This document shows, one piece after another, positions 1-5,840 of a stretch of 11,318 nucleotides of DNA. The stretch spans positions 1 through 11,318 of the forward strand of contig JAJRZO010000278.1 in the NCBI GenBank assembly GCA_024275215.1. The letters run 5' to 3'. Below the pieces are notes generated by a model. It did not search any database, was not told the origin of the DNA, and saw only the letters and a program-made list of their open reading frames with translations. Source of the stretch: Candidatus Zixiibacteriota bacterium. Its GTDB lineage: Bacteria > Zixibacteria > MSB-5A5 > JAABVY01 > JAHJOQ01. Both the position numbers and the translations under genes were made by a program. Within the stretch, counting starts at the first letter, position 1. The number at the start of each line of letters is the position of its first letter.

Positions 1-204
1 CGACAGGTGAAGAGCCGCCGTACACGAATTGACGGCGACAGCGTACTTTGCTCCTGTGTATTCTGATATTTTCTGTTCGAACTCGTGACATGCGGGCCCC
101 GATGTAAGCCAGCCGCTTCGAAGTATTCTTGCGATATACGCCGCCTGTCGGGCTGTAACAGGAGTCTTATAGAAAGGTATGTATTTATCTTTCAGTCGAG
201 CCAT
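1..204 (-). CDS. DegT/DnrJ/EryC1/StrS aminotransferase, N-terminal part, runs off the left edge
   Basis: Reading the minus strand from ATG at 204-202 gives 68 uninterrupted codons to the window edge. The peptide begins MARLKDKYIPFYKTP, continues LRSGWLTSGP and EFEQKISEYTGAKYAVAVNS, and reaches CTAALHL. These are the hallmarks of the PLP-dependent sugar aminotransferase fold type I, closest in feel to ArnB/PseC/perosamine-synthase enzymes: the IPFYKP-like start, the SGWLT-GP loop, and the NSxTAALHL helix cap that holds the cofactor phosphate. Such enzymes transaminate a keto nucleotide sugar, usually at C4, in the cytoplasm. The catalytic lysine lies outside the window. An in-frame ATG two codons upstream (210-208) is an alternative start, and an in-frame stop at 223-225 limits the N-terminus. 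Shine-Dalgarno support is weak (GGA five bases before ATG 204). It is divergent from the GT4 gene and separate from the complete aminotransferase at 2914-4020. Family is confident; substrate unknown. Confidence 0.88.
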   Translation of the reverse strand, partial: MARLKDKYIPFYKTPVTARQAAYIARILRSGWLTSGPACHEFEQKISEYTGAKYAVAVNSCTAALHLS

Positions 205-241
205 GATCATCCATACGATTCGTTATTCCCTGTCGCCAGCG

Positions 242-270
242 AATATAGGCATGTATTGACATCTCTGCAA
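242..270 (-). promoter_or_regulatory. candidate sigma-70 promoter for the left-edge aminotransferase
   Basis: On the minus strand there is a TATATT -10 box (plus coordinates 242-247) and a TTGCAG -35 box (265-270) separated by exactly 17 bases. The -10 box matches TATAAT at five of six positions; the -35 box is weak, keeping only TTG. The predicted transcription start near 235 would leave a leader of about 30 bases before ATG 204. Position in a divergent intergenic region supports it, but it is a sequence match only. Confidence 0.4.
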
Positions 271-347
271 CCAGTTAAGTACCAAACACGAGAGTGTTCG
301 CGAGAAACTCTTCGGAATACCTGCCACTCTGGAGCATCAGCATATTG

Positions 348-376
348 TTGACAAGTGTAACAGACTGCTTTATCAT
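348..376 (+). promoter_or_regulatory. candidate sigma-70 promoter for the GT4 glycosyltransferase
   Basis: A perfect TTGACA -35 box (348-353) is followed, after exactly 17 bases, by TATCAT (371-376), a five-of-six match to the -10 consensus. Transcription would start around 383 and give a leader of roughly 85 bases before ATG 470. It is the best promoter match I saw in the window, and it sits where the plus-strand glycosyltransferase needs its own promoter because all its neighbours run the other way. The rest of 211-469 holds no convincing gene. Confidence 0.6.
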
Positions 377-469
377 TCGTTAAGTAGCTGTGATAATCTG
401 CAATCTGGTTGCCCGGAGACTGTACGCAAGTAAAACCATGTTATCTGCACATCACGAATAAAAAGCAGC

Positions 470-1450
470 ATGAGAATATTCCTCGGTTACCCTTCTCAGG
501 CATCATTCATTCTGCGGGACATAAAAATCCTGCAATCCAAATACCATGTGGCCGCTCGAAAGATCCGCCACTGGAATCCATTCAGACTCGCCGGGGATCT
601 ATGGAGTGTGTTTCGTTCTCGTGTGATAATTTTCTGGTTTGCCAGCTTTTACATTATACCGACATTTCTCGCGGCAGTAGTTCTGGGTAAAAAGACGGTT
701 GTCATTGTTGGCGGATATGAAGCAGCGAATCTGCCCGATCCTGGTTATGGACAGGCAAGATTCACAATCAGAAAACGTGTACTCAGGCTGATATTACTTG
801 CATCAGACCTCATTCTGGCAGTATCTCGCTCATCACAAAAAGAGATTGTCTGCAATCTTAATATCCCTCAGGAACGAGTTAAGCTTCTATATCATGGATT
901 CGAGGATATCGCTGCCGGCAAGCTCACAACCAAGCAGCAAACTGTCGTCAGTGTTGGCAATCTCAATCTGGAAACATGGCTCAAGAAGGGAATTGAAGAT
1001 TTCTTTCGGGTTGCCGAACAATTACCCGACATTCCTTTTTTCTATGTTGGCAAAGCATGGTTTGATTATGAAAAGCAGTGGGGTGGCCCGCTTCCGCAAA
1101 ACTTGACCATGACAGGGCAAGTACCATTCGAACAGTTAGGCGATTATCTTGCCCCTGCCAAAGTCTATCTGCAATTGTCACGCCATGAAAGTTTCGGCTG
1201 CTCTGTAGCAGAAGCAATGCTGTTTGGTTGTATTCCGGTTGTGTCCGACGCATACGCTCTGCCCGAGGTTGTCGGCGACTCTGGTTTTGTAGTTTCTACT
1301 CGCGATTCGGAAAAGATCGCTGACACGATAAAACAAGCTCTGGCATTGCCGGAAAGCAGAGGACATAGATGCCGTCAGCGGATTCTGGGTCACTTCTCAT
1401 ACGAACAACGCCGGGACAAACTGCTTGAACACATAGAGAACCTGAAGTGA
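470..1450 (+). CDS. GT4-family (GT-B fold) glycosyltransferase
   Basis: 326 aa. A probable retaining glycosyltransferase that adds a sugar from a nucleotide donor to a lipid-linked repeat unit at the cytoplasmic face of the inner membrane. The C-terminal Rossmann half is recognisable: VVSVGNLN (about 159-166), KKGIEDFFRVAEQLPDIPFFYVG (172-194, quoted here only as landmark residues K172, G174 and the FYVG turn), and the donor-site block HESFGCSVAEAMLFGCIPVV (239-258). That block contains the EX7E pair E240 and E248 typical of GT4. The N-terminal acceptor half is short and includes a hydrophobic stretch (about 52-73) that could dock on the membrane. At 326 aa it is shorter than many GT4 enzymes (often 350-400). 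ATG 470 is the first start after an in-frame stop at 431-433, and no clear Shine-Dalgarno precedes it. It is the only complete plus-strand gene, convergent with the flippase with 14 bp between stop codons. Donor and acceptor cannot be told. Confidence 0.85.
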   Translation: MRIFLGYPSQASFILRDIKILQSKYHVAARKIRHWNPFRLAGDLWSVFRSRVIIFWFASFYIIPTFLAAVVLGKKTVVIVGGYEAANLPDPGYGQARFTIRKRVLRLILLASDLILAVSRSSQKEIVCNLNIPQERVKLLYHGFEDIAAGKLTTKQQTVVSVGNLNLETWLKKGIEDFFRVAEQLPDIPFFYVGKAWFDYEKQWGGPLPQNLTMTGQVPFEQLGDYLAPAKVYLQLSRHESFGCSVAEAMLFGCIPVVSDAYALPEVVGDSGFVVSTRDSEKIADTIKQALALPESRGHRCRQRILGHFSYEQRRDKLLEHIENLK

Positions 1451-1464
1451 CCGACACCACATCT

Positions 1465-2787
1465 TTATAGACCTTCTTTCCCTGATCTGAACGGTAATGC
1501 CGCGACCAGAGATTTGTATGCGTAGGATAGGTCGTTCGATTTTAGCAGGAGAAAATCACTTAATCGTGCTTCAGACAATTTCATATAGTATCCGGCTACA
1601 ACACCGAACGCCAGAAGATTCGTGATAGATGTTGCCAATGCAGCGCCGATCAAACCGATGCCTGGAATTAGCATGTAGTTCAAAACAATGGTAGCTATTA
1701 ACGAAACAACAGAAGCGTATGCGCCATATTGAGGTTTGCCGAGACCATCAAGCCCCCCCATCAGCATCCTGAACAAGCCCATCGCTATCACACCCGGCAT
1801 AATCAGAATAAGCGGGAATATCGCTGACGAGTAGTCAGGTTTATATACGATCTTTTCCATAATCGGAAACACAAGGCAGATAGCCGTTCCAATCAATACG
1901 AGTGCAAGGACTGACAATCGAGTCACACGGTTTGTCAAAACTACAGATTGCTCTTTGGTTCGGCCTGAGACATGAGGAAATAAAACAAAGTAAAGAACCA
2001 GAGGGACAAACAGCACAAGCTCCGCCCAGTTCAATGCGACAGAATAAATGCCGGCAAATGCAACAGTCAGGAAAAAATTAGTCATCATCAAATCCATCCT
2101 GCTGGCAATCTTGCGGGTCAAAGCGCCGACCTGACTCCTTATCCCCCAGCTCGCGAGATATTTGATTACAACAGGATTGTACTCGAAGCCTCTCCTTCCT
2201 TTGCTTTTTCTCCAATTCATCGCAATTCCGAGAGCCGAGGCCATTGCAAGTGCAACAGTAAAAGAAAACAGTACAGCCCACTCATCTTTCCTGAAAAGAA
2301 ATACAACCAACATTAGTGTAATAAGATACAGTGCATTGAATGCAAGCCCGACTATGTTAGCCCGAGTGATTTCGCCTGTACCTTGCAGGAGTCCTGTCTG
2401 GATATCCAGCAGGATATCAAATGGTGCAATTACAAATGCCGCTCCCACGAGGATGAAACTGATTTCACCGAAATGACCCTGCGAGTGCAGGAAATAGAAT
2501 GTCGGTATCAATATCGCCGACCACACCACGAACAGAATCGGGTATGCGAAATTAAGATTCCGAGTCAGTGTATCGAAGTCGTACTTGCCTTTTCTCAGGC
2601 AATAAACAGCCGCAGCCTCGAATCCCATCGTCATGATCACCTTCAACAATCCAACTATGTAGATCGTGATGGCAATCTGACCTTTGACTTCCTGCCCAAG
2701 ATTCGAAGCTATGATTGAAACTACGAATGCAAGCGGCAACATACCAACACGCAAAACGAAAGTGTTTATGCTGTCTTTTGCAAACAT
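1465..2787 (-). CDS. Wzx-type polysaccharide flippase (MOP/MATE superfamily)
   Basis: 440 aa integral inner-membrane protein. About 12 hydrophobic segments can be marked (roughly 8-28, 38-60, 80-100, 108-125, 143-165, 170-190, 234-254, 256-272, 289-307, 322-342, 355-376, 378-402). The start MFAKDSINTFVLRVGMLPL followed by a SNLGQEVKGQIA stretch matches the 'LGPEgkGqia' loop after helix 1 of polysaccharide flippases. The second half holds GLDGLGKPQYGAYASV and a NYMLIPGIGLIGAALATS stretch, typical of the C-terminal Polysacc_synt half. Family members move undecaprenyl-linked repeat units from the cytoplasmic to the periplasmic leaflet for later polymerisation. ATG 2787 is the natural start; the Shine-Dalgarno is weak (a GAG about eight bases upstream). 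It is the last gene of the complete minus-strand run, 126 bp after the aminotransferase, and convergent with the GT4 gene. I see no truncation. The gene name wzx is not assigned because these families diverge strongly. Confidence 0.88.
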   Translation of the reverse strand: MFAKDSINTFVLRVGMLPLAFVVSIIASNLGQEVKGQIAITIYIVGLLKVIMTMGFEAAAVYCLRKGKYDFDTLTRNLNFAYPILFVVWSAILIPTFYFLHSQGHFGEISFILVGAAFVIAPFDILLDIQTGLLQGTGEITRANIVGLAFNALYLITLMLVVFLFRKDEWAVLFSFTVALAMASALGIAMNWRKSKGRRGFEYNPVVIKYLASWGIRSQVGALTRKIASRMDLMMTNFFLTVAFAGIYSVALNWAELVLFVPLVLYFVLFPHVSGRTKEQSVVLTNRVTRLSVLALVLIGTAICLVFPIMEKIVYKPDYSSAIFPLILIMPGVIAMGLFRMLMGGLDGLGKPQYGAYASVVSLIATIVLNYMLIPGIGLIGAALATSITNLLAFGVVAGYYMKLSEARLSDFLLLKSNDLSYAYKSLVAALPFRSGKEGL

Positions 2788-2831
2788 ACGGCTATCTCAA
2801 TCCGGTTTTAGAACCGCAAGGATACACAGCA

Positions 2832-2857
2832 AAGTGCGGCCTGTTGCGACCGCACTT
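2832..2857 (-). terminator. 8-bp GC-rich hairpin between aminotransferase and flippase
   Basis: AAGTGCGG (2832-2839) pairs perfectly with CCGCACTT (2850-2857) around a 10-base loop. Read on the minus strand the stem is followed by TTTGCTG, so the U-tract is short; read on the plus strand it is followed by GTTATTTAT. It lies 57 bases after the aminotransferase stop (minus strand) in an otherwise gene-free 126-bp gap. A smaller hairpin, CGGTT / AACCG with a four-base loop (2803-2816), sits between it and the flippase start. A partial terminator or attenuator that lowers flippase expression is the likeliest reading. An mRNA-stabilising hairpin is the alternative. Confidence 0.45.
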
Positions 2858-2913
2858 GTTATTTATCATTCTGTTTACACTGGACATGCACATCCAGAGC
2901 ATAAAGAGTCGCC

Positions 2914-4020
2914 TTACTTATTGTAAAACGCCTTGATAGTCTCGATCACAAACTGCTGCTCATCATCGGTCAACTCAGGGAACACCGGCAGCGAGATCAC
3001 CTTGCCGGCTTTTTGCTCCGAAATCGGAAGCGACCCTCGTTTATATCCAAGCTCATCATAACATTTCTGAGCATGCAAAGGAACCGGATAATATGTCTCA
3101 CAGCCGATTTTCTTCTCGCGCAGATGGTCACGCAGTTCATCACGATTCGGGACTGCTATCGTGTACTGATGATATATATGAGTGTTGCCATCCATAACGC
3201 GCGGAGTCGTAACCTGTTCAACATCGGCAAAAGCCTGATCATAGACAGCCGCTTTCGCTCGTCGTGCCGCCGACCAATCCTTCAGATGTTTGAGTTTCAC
3301 CGAAAGAATGGCAGCCTGCAACGTGTCGAGCCTGCTGTTGTAACCGATATGCGAATGATAATACTTCGGCTTTGCGCCATGCACACGAAGTGTGCGAGCG
3401 AATTCCGTTTTCTCTTCGTGATTCGAAATAATCATGCCGGCATCACCCGCAGCGCCGAGATTCTTCGACGGGAAAAAAGAAAAGCATCCGAAATCTCCCA
3501 TCGTGCCTGCACTGCGATCTTTGTACGTGGCTGACAGTGCCTGCGCAGCATCCTCCACGATCATAAGATTCTTCCGCTTGCATATTTCGAGGATAGCATC
3601 CATGTCTGCACATTGCCCAAACAAATGCACAGGCATGACAACCTTTGTTTTCGATGTTATCGCGTCTTCAATCGCCGAAATATCGATATTGTAATACACC
3701 GGATCGATGTCCACGAAAACAGGTTTCGCTCCCAGCCGGGAGATAACACCTGCGGTTGCAAAAAACGAAAATGTAGTTGTAATTACTTCATCGCCCACGC
3801 CGACACCGCAAGTTCTCAGCGAAATAAGAAGAGCATCAGTTCCTGAATTCACTCCGATTCCATACTTTGCACCACAGAATGCGGCGACCTCTTCTTCGAG
3901 CTGCTTAACTTCGGGACCGTTGATGAACCGACAATGCTCCAATACAGTCATCACAGCACTGTCGATTTCATTCTTGATGGTCTTATATTGTCTGTTCAAG
4001 TCCAGGAGTGGTACTTGCAT
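2914..4020 (-). CDS. DegT/DnrJ/EryC1/StrS sugar aminotransferase (WbpE/WlbC-like)
   Basis: 368 aa, full length for the family. A PLP enzyme that transaminates a keto nucleotide sugar, here most likely the 3-keto sugar made by the neighbouring oxidoreductase. Visible motifs in order: VPLLDLNRQY (3-12), FINGPEV (32-38), NSGTDAL (58-64, cofactor phosphate site), the VEDAAQ block with D157 and Q160 (contacts to the PLP ring), and SFFPSKNLGAAGDAGM with the Schiff-base lysine K186. Further on come GYNSRLDTLQAAIL (226-239) and ETYYPVPLH (308-316) near the active site. The N-terminal PLLDLNRQY and FFPSKNLG wording is typical of the WbpE/WlbC/DesV/FdtB side of the family, not the ArnB/PseC type seen at 1-204. 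ATG 4020 has a good Shine-Dalgarno (AAGGA, six bases upstream), and the gene starts 11 bp after the acyltransferase stop. Substrate is inferred from context. Confidence 0.93.
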   Translation of the reverse strand: MQVPLLDLNRQYKTIKNEIDSAVMTVLEHCRFINGPEVKQLEEEVAAFCGAKYGIGVNSGTDALLISLRTCGVGVGDEVITTTFSFFATAGVISRLGAKPVFVDIDPVYYNIDISAIEDAITSKTKVVMPVHLFGQCADMDAILEICKRKNLMIVEDAAQALSATYKDRSAGTMGDFGCFSFFPSKNLGAAGDAGMIISNHEEKTEFARTLRVHGAKPKYYHSHIGYNSRLDTLQAAILSVKLKHLKDWSAARRAKAAVYDQAFADVEQVTTPRVMDGNTHIYHQYTIAVPNRDELRDHLREKKIGCETYYPVPLHAQKCYDELGYKRGSLPISEQKAGKVISLPVFPELTDDEQQFVIETIKAFYNK

Positions 4021-4031
4021 TTGGATCCTTT

Positions 4032-4778
4032 CTATTCCTGATTTTCAAGGAGCTGCGCTTCCGGCACATCCCGGAAAACTTTCGCCGGCACACCTGCGAC
4101 GATTTTTCGTGCGGGTGTATCAGAAGTCACAAGCGCTCCGGCTGCCACGAGCGTATCCTCGCCGATAACTTTGCCGGGCAGGATTGTGGCATTCACGCCG
4201 ATCCTGCCGCCTTTTCTGATAGTCACACCCTTGAAATGTTTGAATCGTTCTTTGGTTCGGCCAACGAAATTGTCGTTTGATGTTGCCACACAGGGCGCAA
4301 CGAACACTCTGTCTTCGAGTTCAGAGTATGCTGTAATATAAACATTTGTCTCAAGCTTGCAGTATGAACCAATCTTGCAATAATTTTCTATCGCGACGCA
4401 TCGCCCCACTATCGTAAAATCGCCGATTGACACATTCTCGCGTATAGTTGAAAGGTCAGCGACAAGGACTTTCTCGCCGATTTCAGAACCTGCATAGATT
4501 ACTACATTAGTCCCGATGATACAGTTGTCACCTATTTTCGCAGGCTCAAGCTCCTGATCTTTGGTGACAGCGGAATTCGCAGCACGCATGGGCTGCTTGC
4601 CAATAACAGTACCATCGTCGATCCTCACATTGCTGCCGATTGTTGCACCGGGATGGATCACGACATTGTTGCCGAGGACACAATTCTCACCAATAGTCAC
4701 GTTGTCATCGATCACACAGAATCGTCCCATGACTGTCATTTTGCCGACCTGAGCTTTCGGAGAAATATATTTAACCAT
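4032..4778 (-). CDS. left-handed beta-helix (hexapeptide) N-acyltransferase, WbpD/WlbB-like
   Basis: 248 aa. Almost the whole protein is hexapeptide repeats ([LIV]-G-x-x-x-x), for example VTIGEN, CVLGNN, ATIGSN, TVIGKQ, CIIGTN, SEIGEK, VSIGDF and CKIGSY. This predicts a trimeric left-handed beta-helix enzyme that uses acetyl-CoA. The C-terminal signature RIGVNATILPGKVIGEDTLV (192-211) followed by AAGALVTSDTPA and VAGVPAKV (228-235) is the standard end of sugar N-acetyltransferases. The segment SNDNFVGRTKERFKHFKGV (about 167-185) is the loop seen in WbpD/WlbB relatives, which acetylate the 3-amino group of UDP-2-acetamido-3-amino sugars. It is longer than WbpD/WlbB (about 190-200 aa) because of extra N-terminal coils and a KQPMRAANSAVTKDQ insertion (61-75). 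ATG 4778 has an AGAGGA Shine-Dalgarno that begins at the preceding stop codon. It is nine bp from the oxidoreductase and 11 bp from the aminotransferase, so co-translation is likely. Confidence 0.88.
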   Translation of the reverse strand: MVKYISPKAQVGKMTVMGRFCVIDDNVTIGENCVLGNNVVIHPGATIGSNVRIDDGTVIGKQPMRAANSAVTKDQELEPAKIGDNCIIGTNVVIYAGSEIGEKVLVADLSTIRENVSIGDFTIVGRCVAIENYCKIGSYCKLETNVYITAYSELEDRVFVAPCVATSNDNFVGRTKERFKHFKGVTIRKGGRIGVNATILPGKVIGEDTLVAAGALVTSDTPARKIVAGVPAKVFRDVPEAQLLENQE

Positions 4779-4787
4779 GTTTTCCTC

Positions 4788-5798
4788 TTACAATCTTGTC
4801 GGTACGCCGCCGTTCTCCATGGATGCCTGAGCTGAGGCAAGTATTCTCAACACCTTGAGGCCTTCCACACCGTCAGACCTCGGTCTGGTTCTGTCCTCTA
4901 CACACTTGATGAAATGCAGGCATTCACTCCGCAATGGCTCCGAAGAATCGACTTTCGGAATTACTATGTCCCCCGTGCGCAACGAGAGAAACTCGCCATA
5001 AGTCTGGAAGTCCGTAGCGACCTCAACACCTTTATCATAAATCCTGAGTTTCTCCGACGCGCTCGCATCATCGAGTACAGCCATCTTTTTCGATCCGACG
5101 ACAGTCAGCTTACGGACTTTGTTGGGATCAAGCCAGGAAACATGGATATTCGCCATCTTGCCGTCCTCAAACAGCATTGTCATAAATGACACATCCTGAA
5201 TACCTTTCGATCGTTGCAGATACGACTGCCCGACACATGTGACACTCACAGGCTCCTGATTAAGAAGAAACAAGACTATCGAAATATCATGCGGAGCAAA
5301 ACTCCAGAGAGCATTTTCGATCTCGCGGACTTTTCCGAGATTTAATCGGGCGGCATATACATAGTAAATTTCTCCAAGTTCACCCGAATCAATAATCTTC
5401 TTCAGGTGGAGAATTGTCGGATGATACACCATGATATGACCGACCATGAGAATCCTTTTATTCTTCTTCGCCAGCTCGATCAATTCCTCACCATCGGAGA
5501 TTTTCAGTACAAGCGGCTTTTCCACATAGACATCTTTACCGGACTTCAGAGTTGTTGCGGCCAGTTTGAAATGCGTTTCGGGCGTCGTAGCAATTACCAC
5601 CGCATCGATTTCGGGATCGGATGCAACCACATCGAAATCATCGACTGCACGCACGCCGGGATACATGGCTTCGGCATTCGATCTGACTTTCTCACTCAGG
5701 TCACAGACAGTCTTGACACGACAGCCGGGCAGGTTCGCAAAGTTTCTCAACAGGTGTCTCCCCCACGCTCCTGCTCCGACCATACCGATGTTTATCAT
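4788..5798 (-). CDS. Gfo/Idh/MocA-family nucleotide-sugar oxidoreductase (WbpB/WlbA/GnnA-like)
   Basis: 336 aa, normal length. The N-terminal Rossmann domain opens INIGMVGAGAWGRHLLRNF with the dinucleotide loop G8-A-G10-A-W-G13. It ends with the family EKP motif (VEKPL, K94). The C-terminal alpha/beta domain carries ALWSFAPHDISIVLFLL (163-179), with H170 and D171 in the position of the catalytic histidine region. Family members oxidise or reduce sugar hydroxyls with tightly held NAD(P). In WbpB/WlbA the C3 hydroxyl of UDP-GlcNAcA is oxidised, and in GnnA that of UDP-GlcNAc. The order oxidoreductase, acyltransferase, aminotransferase in tight linkage is the argument for a C3-oxidising role here; the sequence alone would allow other sugars. 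ATG 5798 is preceded by TTGAGG with five bases to the start, and lies 42 bp downstream of the export gene's stop. Confidence 0.88.
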   Translation of the reverse strand: MINIGMVGAGAWGRHLLRNFANLPGCRVKTVCDLSEKVRSNAEAMYPGVRAVDDFDVVASDPEIDAVVIATTPETHFKLAATTLKSGKDVYVEKPLVLKISDGEELIELAKKNKRILMVGHIMVYHPTILHLKKIIDSGELGEIYYVYAARLNLGKVREIENALWSFAPHDISIVLFLLNQEPVSVTCVGQSYLQRSKGIQDVSFMTMLFEDGKMANIHVSWLDPNKVRKLTVVGSKKMAVLDDASASEKLRIYDKGVEVATDFQTYGEFLSLRTGDIVIPKVDSSEPLRSECLHFIKCVEDRTRPRSDGVEGLKVLRILASAQASMENGGVPTRL

Positions 5799-5840
5799 AC
5801 TAACCTCAACATTTCCGAGTTTGTATTAGCTTGTGTGCAG

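Noticed and set aside
256..261. Another perfect TTGACA on the plus strand
   Set aside because: No acceptable -10 box lies 16-18 bases downstream; the nearest AT-rich hexamer is only 13 bases away.
85..351. 88-codon open frame on the plus strand
   Set aside because: It overlaps the well-supported minus-strand aminotransferase N-terminus and its composition (many Cys, Ser, Arg) looks like an antisense reading.
409..690. 93-codon plus-strand open frame before and into the GT4 gene
   Set aside because: It overlaps the glycosyltransferase in another frame and shows no family motif.
1451..1464. Bidirectional terminator between the convergent GT4 and flippase genes
   Set aside because: Only 14 bp separate the stops and I could find no stem with flanking A/T tracts.
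3013..3534. 173-codon plus-strand open frame
   Set aside because: It lies wholly antisense to the WbpE-like aminotransferase and has no recognisable motif.
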